Shown here: positions 45,522-56,729 of the stretch, piece after piece
How positions within the stretch are numbered: the stretch's first letter is position 1
How the letters are laid out: each line of letters begins with the position of its first letter
DNA from: Patiria pectinifera
Lineage: Eukaryota; Echinodermata; Asteroidea; Valvatida; Asterinidae
Assembly: GCA_029964075.1 (NCBI GenBank)
Contig: CM057148.1
Location: 31,055,916 to 31,119,915, forward strand
Length of the DNA stretch: 64,000 nt
Direction of reading: 5' to 3'
Made by a program: the position numbers and the translations under genes
Notes under the pieces: model-generated
The model's database searches: none
Told to the model about the DNA's origin: nothing
What the model saw: only the letters and a program-made list of their open reading frames with translations

Positions 45522-45628
45522 ATTACGAGGGAAGAATTCTTCTTTTCCTGAATGGAGTGGTAGTTACAGCGACAATTGCTGCTATAATTGCTCACATTTT
45601 CATTTACAAATACGTAGGCCGGTCCTAG
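45522..45628 (+). CDS. Ig receptor exon 4: transmembrane helix and short tail
   Basis: A 107-nt coding exon after a TTCTATTGCAG acceptor. It encodes an acidic stalk (DYEGR), a long apolar helix (VVVTATIAAIIAHIFIYKY) and the tail VGRS before TAG at 45626-45628. The frame continues exactly from exon 3. The tail is too short to carry known signalling motifs. Confidence 0.8.
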
Positions 45629-45630
45629 AA

Positions 45631-45636
45631 AATAAA
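45631..45636 (+). promoter_or_regulatory. Possible polyadenylation signal AATAAA
   Basis: AATAAA begins three bases after the stop codon of the Ig receptor. So close to the stop it would give a very short 3' UTR; other A/T-rich sites follow downstream. Confidence 0.35.
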
Positions 45637-45867
45637 TATGATTGTGCCACACAATGACCCAAGCACTTAGGAAGTAACATTTTCTGCAATGCATATTAAG
45701 TAATAGGCGGTGCGTTTCTGCTTTAACAGATTTGGGATATAATACACATGGTGAATAATAAGCTATAAAAAGCTTCTATGACGTGAAGGGGCAGCTGTTA
45801 ACAACTTATTTGACTGCAATGCTCTGTGGAATGTCAATTTTTTATTTGAGATTCATTACCAACTAGC

Positions 45868-48280
45868 AGTGTCGTAGCACTCGTGTCCGTTTTGAGTCGC
45901 AATTTCAGCGACTCCCATCACTTACACAAAACATCGCTCAGACTCAGACTTGACCATCATGACTCGGAAGTGACGCAAATGACAAGTGGCTCGCGAGTCA
46001 CGTATGTTTGTTTTATGGGAAAGAAAAAACGTTCAGAACAAAAGTCAAACAATATGTTTCCGAAAGTAACGTTATTTCAGATATTGTGCGGATGGTTAAA
46101 TGTTCCCCTTTTTATTGGCGGCAAAAGCGCATCCCGTACACAGCTCATCACTTGAATTCGAACATGGAATTATGGACTGTATCCCAGCACGGTGACAGCT
46201 TCAGTGCCACCAAAGGCTGCGTTAATTTGATACATCTTTAACAACAGCAATTTTTTTTCACTCAAATAAGTCAAAATATTCCTCAAATAGATCAACACGC
46301 ACGCGTTTTTGACATATGTTGTCAGACGAACAGCTCGAAATTCGTTCTAGCGCACTTTCGCAAGAATAACACAAAATGCCCAGTTATATTTTTTCTAATG
46401 CTGTTTTTGCAATTAACATTATTCCGTTTAAAACAGAATTGGGCGCATTCCAGGACGTAATGTCCCAACCTCGTTCCAAGTGTGTCGAGCAGTACGCTCC
46501 AACCACTTCCTGCTCTCACCCTGGTATTGGATGTGGTGTCTTGGGTAAATACGGAATCAATTCGTCGCGGCGTGACGAATTATCTTTAAGAAGGTGTGGA
46601 AAAATGATTACAGTGAACGTGAAAACACGTAGTACACGTTGAAAATAACAACACCAAGTACTCGATATAGTTCCATTTCTTGCTAAATGCTGTATCGCAT
46701 CAGGATACAGGAAGCAAGGTTCCATCCCAGAGCGTACTAATGCAAACGAGGTTAAAAAATAACGTAAGCCCTGGAGCCGAGGTTGGTAACGTCTCCAGGT
46801 GGTGTTGCCTAAAAAAAAATAACGTTTATTAAATGCAGCTGCCCTCAACCCTTCCTATTTCCCGGGATGTCGATTTGAATTCATGCCGCTAATATGTATG
46901 TGTGGCTATGTACATGCATAGCCATTTCGAACAATGCAAAAAGGCATACAGTACATGTTTATGAAAACTGAACGCCGTGGCTGCCATCGTGACAAAAAAA
47001 GTAAGAAACTCCGCTTCAACATTATCATCAAATTATCGACGCAGACGGTAATCCGTTCGACGTGAACATCAATGATTCGACGCGGACGTTGATCCGACCT
47101 AAGTGACTGGACACTCGGACTAAAGTGAAACGACACTGCCACCCGGTACAAAAATGGTTAAAAATACACAATTTAGAGGGGTTTTGTTTTTAGTTGGCCA
47201 AGTGAAAATGTATTTTTAAGTTTATAAGGCATTGAACAAATTATTTTGATGGTGTTCAGAAGTGGCTTGGGAGTTTCGTTCAAGTGTTAAAACTTTGTGT
47301 AAAAAGGAGCTCGGGGAGTAAAAAAAACACCTTTATTTAAAAAAATAATTGCACTTTATGATCAGACAAGTAAAACGATAGTGACACATTTGTGAGAAGA
47401 GTCACACCGGACAAACAGCACTGTGGTCAATATGGTACCAATTAATTCGCTTGAGACAGTCAAATTCAACAAACACTAACAAACAATCACTTATACACCT
47501 TGTAACTAATGTTTAAATCATTACATCAAGGTACATCAATCAAGAGAACAAGAAATGCGCAGTCGCATAACGGGTCCCAAGGGACTACGGATATCCATAC
47601 ACATAAGCACAATGCTTTTAGAAGCGCCACCGCTTCTCACAACAAATCGAAGCGCAAAATCGCTTCACACAAGCTGACCCTCGCAATCAAACTTTGACAA
47701 ATGGACAACCCAACCCTTTTCCCGCGGGTCCTACCCAAAAGTCCCGCTCGTGCCTATGATTTATGTCTCGCAACCACCTTTAGACATACCTTTTCACAAG
47801 GTCAAATAATGGCAATTAACCCTGCCACAGGGGATCGGGGTGGGGGGGGGTCTTCGACTTTCTCAAGCGAACACAAAACCGAAACTGAGCGGCCTATGCG
47901 CCTTGAGAGGCAATGCCTGCGCGCTCCAGAACCCTGAACAAAGAACTCATTTTTCCTGATCGCGCCAACATGACGCAGACCAAAAACCTCCGAAAAATAC
48001 TTCAGCCGTCAAGCGCTCAGGATTGCCTCACCCTCATCTGAAACCACTCCCGTATGACATGGCCGCGTTGTGACCTTTCACAAAAGGGCCTGCGCTCGAT
48101 TAGAGCGCAAACCGTCTTGTTAGCCAAAAAAATAAGAAAACAACATGTATTAGGTGGTAAACGTTTGTAACTATAACCTCATTTTGAAATATATTAGTAA
48201 TGTTTTTAAAATTGCGTTCCACGTGCTCTGTATCCCATTTTTGGCTTCCATACATTTCCTACTTGTATTAGTCCCTGGGA
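45868..48280. other. Downstream of the Ig gene: degenerate repeats, no gene
   Basis: GTGTCGTAGCACTCGTGTCC and GACTCAGACTTGACCATCAT with CTCGCGAGTC near 45870-46000 look like a degenerate hAT-type subterminal region. The rest (46000-48280) has short ORFs that I cannot support, and a CAAGTGTGTCGAGCAGT/GAATTCGTC-type CpG-rich part near 46480-46600. Confidence 0.35.
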
Positions 48281-48283
48281 TAG

Positions 48284-51200
48284 GGCCATTTAATCGCAAA
48301 ATTTTATGATTAATCTTAATATTATGTTCTGATGTAGGGTACCTTGGGACATCCGAAAATGGTGCTCTTAAGTTGCACAGCCGGTATTTTTGCCTTCCAG
48401 CTCGAAAAAAACTGATATTTTGGGGCTTATTTTTTGAGAAACGGCTAAAATCATATTTTGGGCCTCTGCTCTCTCCAAAATGGTCCCGTCGTGACCTGTT
48501 TGCACTTTTTACCATCCTGATATGATGGGTAAACAAGAAAAAATATGGTTGGTCACAAGTTTATCCGTTTTCGTATTCCCAGGGCATATATTGCTTTGGG
48601 GACACCCCCCAAATCCTGTGACTTTGCCCTGTTTGAGGACAGAAATGAGTTTGAAGCTCACACTTATTCCAAAGATACACACTTTCTTTATGATTTAAAA
48701 ACTGCCTGAGGCCACAAGCTTTAATTTAAGTGGTAGATAAGCTTTCTGTCTTGAAAATTGGGCTGGCCATGGCCATTTTTGCTTCCCCTACCCCTAAATC
48801 ACTCAAAACGGCTGTATAGTGGTTGGCATAGCAAACCTATTGTGCATTTTATGATAACAGTGCCAAATTTGGTACAGAGATAGACCAATATCATATCAAC
48901 AAATGTGGATGTTGGAGCATCGCAGATCTGGCCCTTCATGGCCGTGGGAGCCCTCATTTTAAAAGTGCTGAGTCATGCAGAGTCAGCACTTGCGTTTTCT
49001 CGTGCAATATGGAGGCTAACATGTTTTTCTGCCTTTTTTTCTACACGCTTGGAGGCGAAACAGGCATAAACAATGGATTTTCTTTCAATACGTCATTGAA
49101 AAAACTTAATAATGCCTGCCAGGTGATGTCAGGCCTGGCTACACCTGCAAGAATTGTACTGCACTGTAATGTAGAATACAGACGTATATGTTGTCCTACA
49201 CAAAGTTGGTTGGGAATTCAAGTTCTGACTCGCCAAAAATGACGTCCTGACAATGTTTAAGACCATCCACTGTCAAAGCAGGAGTGGATCTGGCAAAAAC
49301 CTTGCTCCACAAGTAAAAATCAACTGATTTTAGTCACAAAAAATGCCGAATCAGCATTTTTTAAATGCAATTATGTTTCAAGCTTAGGTGAAAAAAAAAA
49401 GATTCCTAGGTCATTTTCATAAAGTTAACCATAGTATCCGTTTACAGACATGCTTGTAAAATGCAGTGATGGTGATTTGTGGGGTGTCGAAGGAAAAGGT
49501 GGTTAAAGGTTGGGGGGTGGGGGAGGGGGGCAGGGGGCGGGGTTTGGACTATCAACAATATTTATGCATATTGAATTCCTAGTACATGCGCACTTGTGGT
49601 CTAGTATGTGCAAATGGGTGTAAATATGTCATGGGAACACCATTTAGGGAAACTTACATAACACATTTAGATATACCGGTACAATACAGGGGGGGGGGCG
49701 AACATGAGCCCACCTTCCCCCACGATCCTCCCTCCCCTGGGGCAATGACCCACATTCCCGATCGTGTCCAATCTGTCCATAGAAAAAAAAAATTAGTGCA
49801 GCCTGGGCACGCATGGTAAACGGGTCCAACTTAACGAAGTCTTATATAGCTATAGAAACTTTTTGAAATTGCTTCCACCCAACAAAATAAGCAAAATGAT
49901 ACCAATGAATTAGAGATATGACATTTCTGTTGCTTTGGGGGGAAAAATGGATGACAAAAAGTGGCATAGTGGGGTGAAGCCCCACAAACTGACCTCCCCC
50001 AACGGCTTTCCTAGTAACGTCGCTAAAAAGGCAGCTATTGCATACATCACCCACAAAACTCAACAAAAACAATAAATGTGCACCTCCTCCCCATGTTTTT
50101 CTATTAAATTTAGGGCGGAAATTTTTGGACACATTTTTTTCTTCAACTAGATTCCCCCCCCAAAAAAAAATTGTGTTTAATATGGAAAACAAGGGGAGTG
50201 GGTACAGGTTTATTGTTTTTGTTGAGTTTTGTGGGCGCTGTACGCAATAGCTGCCTTTTTGAGCGACGTAACTAAAAACAAAGTGGGGCGTGGCCACGTT
50301 GTCCCCCCCCCCCCCCCCCCCCCCCCCTTTAATCTACCGTTGGGGGAGGTCAGTTTGCAGGGGGTCCCTACTATGCCACATTTTGTCATCCGTTTTTCCC
50401 AAACCAACTAAAATATTATAATCCATTGGTTGTATTCGTTTTGCTTATTTCGTTGTGTGGAAGCAATTTTAAAAAGTTTCTGTAGCTGTAAGACTCGTTA
50501 AGTTGGACCTGTCACTGACCAACATGCCCGGGCTGCACTAAAAACGTGTAATTAATGAAATACATTATACAAACCAATCCGAGAAATTTGGACATGGCCC
50601 CGGGGAGGGAGGATCGTGGGGGAAGGCGGGATCGTGTTCTGCCCCCCCCCCCGAAACAATTATCCCAGTGCATGGTTGCAGACCAGTAAATCGGTCCGAA
50701 ATTGCTTACGCCGGCCAAATCACGATTTGCATGCCCTAAACATCTTCAGTATTTGAGTATGCTGTGGGTCATGAACTTGAGTGTTTGTAAAAAATATGGG
50801 TAGAAGCCGTGCACAGGACTGTGAGCTTGTAGTTCCGTTCAATTTGGATAAATTGGGGCAAAGCGCTCTATTTTGCAATGGAGTGTAGGCATCATTTTTC
50901 ATAATGGCGATGGGCTTCAGGACTATTTTCAATGGTGATCATCTCCGGATAAAAAATTTCTCCTAAAAGTCATCAGATGACCCCAAAAAATTGAAAAGAA
51001 AATGAAAGAAAATGAAATAAGCTTTAATTTGATGTGTGTCTCGAACACCTTGGAGAGTTGTGAGTATTTTTCCCGAATTTCTGAAGTGGGAGCATTTACC
51101 ATTGGGGTCTGTGGAAGTTTATTTACTGGTCTGCAACCATACAGGCCTTTTCTTTTAGCAAATATATATTGTTATAAATGTGCTCCGTAAGTTTTCCCCA

Positions 51201-52512
51201 AATGGTGTTCCCATGACATATTTTCACTTATTTGTACATAATAAACAACAAATGCAACATATTAGAATGTGCATAGATATTGTTGACAGTCCAAACCCCG
51301 CCCCCACCCGTCCAACTTTTAGCACGCTTGTCCCTCGACACCCCATAAATAACAAAGAATCACCATCGCTGCATTTTACAAGCATGTCTGTATACGGGAA
51401 CTAAGGTTATCGGTGATAAAAATGTTTTTTTTTGTTTTCACCGAGACTTGAAACAGAATTGCATTTAAACAAAATGCTGATTCAGCATTTTTTGTGGCTA
51501 AAATCAGTTGATTTTTATTTGTGGGGCATGGTTTTTGCCAGACCCATTTCTGCTATGATAGTGGATGGTCTTAAACATTGTCAGGACGTCATTTTTGGCG
51601 AGTCAGAACTTGAATTCCCAACTAACTTTGTGCAGGACAACATATACGTCTGTGTTCTACATTACAGTGCAGTACAATTCTTGCAGGTGTAGCCAGGCCT
51701 GACATCACCCGGCAGGCATTATTTAATTTTTTTCAATTAAAGGTATTGAAAGAAAATCCATTGGTTATGCCTGTTTCCCATCCAAGCGTGTAGAAAAAAA
51801 GCAGAAAAACATGTTAGCCTCCATATTGCACGAGAAAACGCATAACAAAATAGTGCTGACTCAGCATGACTCAGCACTTTTAAAATGATAGCTCCCACGG
51901 CCATCAAGGGGCAGATTTGCGATGCTCCAACATCCACATTTGTTGATATGACATTGGTCTATCTTTGTACCAAATTTGGCACTGTTATCATAAAATGCAC
52001 AATAGGTTTGATATGCCAACCACTATACAGCCGTTTTGAGTGATTTAGGGGTAGGGGAAGCAAAAATGGCCATGGCCAGCCCAATTTTCAAGACAGAAAG
52101 CTTATCTACCACTTAAATTAAAGCTTGTGGCCTAAAACAGTTTTTAAGTTATAAAAAAAGTGTGTATCTTTGGAATAAGTGTGAGTTTCAAACTCATTTC
52201 TGCCCCAAACAGGGCAAAGTCACAGGATTTGGGGGGTGTCCGCAAAGCAATATATGCCCTGGGAACACGAAAACGGATGAAATTGGGACCAACCATATTT
52301 TTTCTTGTTTACCCATCCTATCAGGATGGTAAAAAGTGCAAACAGGTCACGACGGGACCATTTTGGAGAGAGCAGAGGCCCAAAATATGCTTTAGCCGTT
52401 TCTCAAAAAATAAGCCCCCAAAATATCAGTTTTTTGGAGCTGGAAGGCAAAAATACCGGCTGTGCAACTTAAGAGCACCATTTTCAGATGTCCCAAGGTA
52501 CCCTACAACAGT
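48284..52512. mobile_element. Large inverted repeat (foldback), arms about 1.9-2.3 kb
   Basis: The left arm (48284 to about 50110) is matched in inverse order by the right arm (about 50180 to 52512). Examples: CACAGCCGGTATTTTTGCCT (48377) against 52457-52476; GTTTTTCTGCCTTTTTTTCT (49023) against about 51800; CAAAACTCAACAAAAACAAT (50055) against about 50225. The centre is near 50145. Indels and C/G runs of different length show the arms have drifted. No transposase. The outermost right piece (TAATATTAAGATTAATCATA, 53735-53754) is displaced by a nested insertion. Confidence 0.85.
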
Positions 52513-53734
52513 ATACAAATATAACATGGTTAGAGGGTGGACAGTCGATATTCGCTCCCCGAGGTATTGGAAGTTGACAAACTAGTTCCCGAGGCGAAGC
52601 CGAGGGAACTAGTTTGTCAACTTCCAATACCAAGGGGAGCTAATATCGACTGTCCACCCGAAATAAACCATGTTATATTTGTTTTACTATACCTCATACA
52701 TATTCAGTTGCCGAATTTTGTTTTATTATTATGCACCTAAAACATAATTCGGGGAAACTTGTACAGCTCACCAAAAAATTCAACTTCAATTACTGGTTCG
52801 GTTCGTTTGCAATATAATACATTTACTACAGTTGTAAATACAGTTGTTTGCAATGTGTACAACTTTCTTTTGTACAGGAGACATCTTTACACGGTCTATA
52901 AATTTTCTCCAGTACGGCATCATTGAGCTCTGGAAATTAACATTTACGCGAACCATGCAACCATGCATCTCTCCTGGGCGATGTTCGCGCGTGCGTACTG
53001 CAACCGTGCGACAGTTCCTCGATTGCTCTGTAAAGCGCATGCGTAGTAGACTGTCGCACGGGTAACCCACTGATCTCTATATAAAGACTGGACAGCTAAT
53101 AAAGAGCCGCACAATGTACGAATTTGACTCCATATTGGTGAGACCGGCTGGTGATCTACAAAGGACAAGTTGCCGTTTTTATAGACAGCATGATTTCTTT
53201 TGTAACGTCGCGGTTCATTTGACTTATAAATGATAAGTTTGACCATTCCTTCCTCCATGCACTGACCAAGGTTTATAACTACAATTTTTTTTTTACGTCG
53301 TGGTTACTAAAATACCGCAAATATCACCTTTTCGGCGTTTTGCAATGATAATCACTACGAAATTGTGTCCCTTTTAGAACATCATAATATGTGTACGTGA
53401 CCAAAATGCGCGTCAACTGTTGATACAACGCGCGCGTATTTACGCGCTGAACGTTCGTATTATACGCGGCCATCTTCGTGAGACCGGGGGCGAATTGGTC
53501 AATATGCAAAGTCTTCTGTGTGAATGTTGTATGCATATCCGCTATCCAGTCTTTATATAGAGATCAGTGGGGTAACCCATGCGACAGTCTACTACGCATG
53601 CGTATTTACAATGTGCATGAATCCTCGCGCGCGCGTTTGGTAAACAGCAAGAATAACATCTGGCACGTGATGGTGAATTGACCAGTGAACGTTCGGCTCT
53701 CGATCATGAATATGTATGAGGTATAGTAAAAAAT
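52513..53734. mobile_element. Insertion nested in the right arm of the inverted repeat
   Basis: It separates CCCAAGGTACCCTACA (52491) from the continuing arm at 53735; the left arm has both parts adjacent. The left part holds a long hairpin (52536-52660). Further in, AGTAGACTGTCGCACGGGTA (about 53045-53064) is matched inversely near 53572-53595, so it is itself a foldback. TACTATACCTCATACATATTCA-type sequence appears inside (about 52685) and at its right end in inverse orientation. Confidence 0.75.
52536..52660. repeat. Long near-perfect hairpin
   Basis: GGTGGACAGTCGATATT pairs with AATATCGACTGTCCACC, and the inner stem GGTATTGGAAGTTGACAAAC with its exact inverse, around a CCCGAGGCGAAGCCGAGGG apex. 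A diverged relative lies at 60240-60345 (CTCCCGAGGCGAAGTCCCAA). Confidence 0.88.
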
Positions 53735-54519
53735 AATATTAAGATTAATCATAAAATTTTGCGATTAAATGGCCCTCTGAAAATGCACTTGTTTCGACAC
53801 AAATAGAGCCACTCTGTGAATAAAATGGCTCCCAGTCCATACATCATCGATCCTGATAGTAGGGCGGGAGCCAGCCTACGGATGCGAGAACAGAATTATT
53901 GTCTGCCAGGCAATAATTCCACACTGTAAAATCATAATTCAAATAACTAAACATGGACCGGCCTTTTCAGTCGATGTCTCATTGAAAAGTAAACACTTTG
54001 TATTGCTAGGAAAATAGCAATGAACGAAAGTTTTTTGGGTTTTTTTTCTTGAAACTCGGAAATAGCATTGGGAACGCAACATTAATGAAATCATACAATT
54101 CGGATTAACATGTAAATCTAATTAGACGGAATCCCACTAGTTTGGAAAATATTTTTAAAAATTAATCTAAATATGACTTTGGATTTTTTTCCAATGATCC
54201 CTTACATCAGAAGTCGGGTTAGGTGCAGATATTTCATTGACAATCAAAACTGCTGGAAGGCTGTGTTTTCACATAAAATTCCAACTAAAAGTCCGATGTT
54301 ATTTAATAATAAATCAAACTGGAAAATCAAAAAACAATAAGTGTTAATTATATGATCTATTACCATGTGGATAGTTTAATTTCTACAAGAGATTCTTTAG
54401 ATTACATGTATTATGACAAGCGTGTAGAGTTAATCGGAAAATTAAGAGAAGTTAGCTTGAGACTGTAACTACTGCATGTAAACAATTTGAATTATGAGAA
54501 AGTTAGCATCAGACTATAA
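53735..54519. other. End of the inverted repeat and unassigned AT-rich DNA
   Basis: The outer inverted-repeat piece ends near 53773 (GGCCCT). The rest has no gene. A phrase AAACAATTTGAATTATGAGA recurs at 54479, 54899 and (changed) 54953 and 55008, a loose tandem repeat interrupted by the MITE. Confidence 0.45.
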
Positions 54520-54885
54520 GGCCAAAAAAAGTATCCGGTTTCTGGTATGCGCGCGCGTCGCCGTAGCCATGCGAGTCGGCAAAATGAAAACGTGTTTTGT
54601 TTAGTTTTTCAATAAAAGATGATGTCCCAAAACCGCCAAACTGACTGGTTTGACTGGAATCCTGCTGCTGCACAATTTTAACGTGTTTTTAGATGGGGTT
54701 ATGATCGAGAATAAGCTTTATGTGGCCTCTCTGGACTCCCATATATTTGCACTAGGTTCAGTCGGGAACCATTTGCGGTCATCAGCTGACATTTGAAGCA
54801 AAAAAAAAAAGGTAAAAAAAAAAACCACGTCGCCGCACCACTTTTTGGGCAAGCTTCATAGCAGAAACCGGAGACCTTTTTTGCC
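54520..54885. mobile_element. PIF/Harbinger-like MITE, second copy, inverted
   Basis: 366 bp, the inverse of the copy in the capsid gene (31320-31697). It has the same ends and the same interior words (CTCTGGACTCCCATATATTT). Flanks are TAA on the left and TTA on the right, both TWA-type, with one mutated. Confidence 0.85.
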
Positions 54886-55780
54886 TTACTATTGCATGTA
54901 AACAATTTGAATTATGAGAAAGTTTGCATGAGACTACAACTACTGCAGGTTAACGATTTGAATTATAAGAAAGTTAGCATCAGATTATAACTCAGTTCTG
55001 GATGTAAACAATTTGTATTATGAGAAAGTTTGCATGGTTATTAAAACAAAAACCAGACATATACAGGATCTATTTGTCATTTGGTGTTTCTTTTTAACAT
55101 GTCTGTTTACAAGACTATGTTAAATTTAAATGATTTGTTTTACTGCCTTATGCGTTTTTGACCAGCTATAGTTAGTAATTGATTTCTGTATTAAACTGTG
55201 TTGCTCAAAAAGGGGGGTAGTTACATCTGGTCGTCTAGTTAAAATATAAACTATAACCTGAACCATCTTCGGCGAATTATCTTTAGTCCACCAGTGATAA
55301 TAGGTGGACTTATTTCTTTGTAGTTTGGTGACAACTGTACACAAAACGAAATCGACAATAATTCAACTTCAGGATCGCAGGTGACTACCGATAAAAGCAG
55401 GTGTATACACTGTCACACACCATACAACCATGATAAGACCGATGCGACCCTGAAGGTTTTTTCCCCTGATAACATGTTCGTTAACAATGCTATCTATGAT
55501 GTTGCCTAGGAAGCGCACGTTCAAAGGTCCCCACCAACCCTGTGGCGCAGAAAGTCCATTTATCTACACACTTACAGTATGGGGTCCGTCCGGGGACCCA
55601 AATATTTAGTGCCCTGGTTTAAGGCTACACAACACTGTATCTATATGTACACAATCTCGACATGTCTGTAGACTATAAATAAGGAGGTCATTGACAGGAA
55701 ACAGATGATGTATACAGTCTGTGGTCAAGCCGTGCACTTGTCTACCCGCAAGAGACCTTGTTTTGTGCACGTGTATATAG
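54886..55780. other. Unassigned stretch
   Basis: AT-rich with three loose repeats of TTATGAGAAAGTT and no supportable ORF. Confidence 0.4.
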
Positions 55781-55788
55781 GCAGTTTG

Positions 55789-56099
55789 CAAGGGCGGATC
55801 CAGAACACAATTTTAGGGGGGGCCAAAAAAAAATGTGGTCCCCCCAAAAGTGGGTCAAAAAATTACGGCGTGGGGTTCGGGGCCCGCTTAAGGGCCCCGA
55901 AAAATTTTTGGATTCTAGATGCTCTGTGGTGCGATCTGAGGCAATTTCTGACCACTTTAACCAATGTTTTTTTTGAGGAAAAGATGGTGGTGTACTCATT
56001 GCCTGCCTTTATTGCGATGTCACATAAAAAAAAAAAATGGTTTCGTTTTTGGGGGGCCATGGCCCCCTTTGGCCCCCCCCCCCCCTGGATCCGCCCTTG
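55789..56099 (+). mobile_element. hAT-type MITE, copy 2, perfect 8-bp target duplication
   Basis: 311 bp from CAAGGGCGGATCCAG to CTGGATCCGCCCTTG, flanked by GCAGTTTG on both sides (55781-55788, 56100-56107). Same length as copy 1. The 8-bp duplication and CA start are typical of hAT elements. Confidence 0.92.
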
Positions 56100-56206
56100 G
56101 CAGTTTGTCGCCAGCCCAGGTTTTCAGGCTCAGATATGCCTGACCCGGGGTTACACACTAAAGGTGACTGCATATATCCGTAGTGTGTGTCTCTGGCTAG
56201 GATTAG

Positions 56207-56416
56207 ATGACGGATCACCAGAATTGGTTTTTTATTAAGGTAATTAAAAAAACTGGGTCCCCGGGGGAGCTAGAAATTGAGTCGGAGGGCATAACCAACC
56301 GACACTCGGTGCATTTGCCGTTATCGGATGAGTTGAAGGCTAATTATAAAGACGAAATACGGAGTCTTTCAATTCAGGATAATTACTTTGGTCTGCTTTG
56401 GAACTCCGCAGGGTAG
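56207..56416 (+). CDS. Unassigned short ORF
   Basis: About 69 codons to a TAG at 56414-56416, with balanced composition (GELEIESEGITNRHSVHLPL, KDEIRSLSIQDNYFGLLWNS). It could be a 3' exon or chance. No splice site or relative recognised. Confidence 0.2.
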   Translation: MTDHQNWFFIKVIKKTGSPGELEIESEGITNRHSVHLPLSDELKANYKDEIRSLSIQDNYFGLLWNSAG

Positions 56417-56465
56417 ATTTTGCATACATTGTAGTTTCTATATTCCGTTGTCGTCAATTGAAAGA

Positions 56466-56723
56466 TTATGTCAGGAACTGCGATGTTCCTGGGGGTGACT
56501 TCGGAAGCTCATCACCATGCATGGGTGAAGAATTGCTTCTCCGAGGACCAACCAGTAATTGACACTCTCTTGGGTTTTCTTCAACAGTACGTGGTTTAAT
56601 TGTGGTCAGTAGATCAGGTCTCCATACAATCAAGATACAAAGAAAAACCCCTAATAAAAGTACAAACATAAAGGCAAGAGTTGCAGATGTAATTACACCC
56701 GTGTACATGTACATGTTAAAGTT
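56466..56723 (-). CDS. Possible terminal exon: transmembrane helix and cytoplasmic tail
   Basis: Minus strand, 258 nt, opened by an acceptor TAATTGTATTAG and closed by TAA (56466-56468). It encodes a strongly apolar helix (LAFMFVLLLGVFLCILIVW) and a polar tail of about 50 residues with Pro/Ser-rich ending (ELPKSPPGTSQFL). The exon starts in phase 0. An upstream exon would lie to the right. It could be the last exon of the multi-pass gene at 63.4-63.9 kb or of another receptor. No known signalling motif is clear. Confidence 0.5.
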   Translation of the reverse strand, partial: NFNMYMYTGVITSATLAFMFVLLLGVFLCILIVWRPDLLTTIKPRTVEENPRECQLLVGPRRSNSSPMHGDELPKSPPGTSQFLT

Positions 56724-56729
56724 CTAATA

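Larger units (their letters stand above)
5295..45628 (+). other. Whole spliced gene: two-Ig-domain type I membrane receptor (four coding exons)
   Basis: The four exons at 5295-5349, 18174-18488, 44816-45166 and 45522-45628 have consensus GT/AG borders. All three introns are phase 1, so both Ig exons are symmetric 1-1 modules. The coding total is 828 nt, or 275 residues plus stop. Layout: signal peptide, V-like Ig domain, second Ig domain, transmembrane helix, tail of only a few residues. There are several N-glycosylation sequons (for example NKT, NVT, NYT, NIT, NLT). The short tail has no ITIM or ITAM, so signalling, if any, would need a partner. Inferred role: cell-surface recognition or adhesion. 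Introns of 12.8 and 26.3 kb are packed with mobile elements; intron 3 is only 355 bp. Exon connectivity is inferred from frame and splice sites, without transcript data. Confidence 0.8.

Noticed and set aside
47341..48160. Possible gene with ORFs of 60-80 residues
   Set aside because: Low-complexity composition and no recognisable domain or splice pattern.
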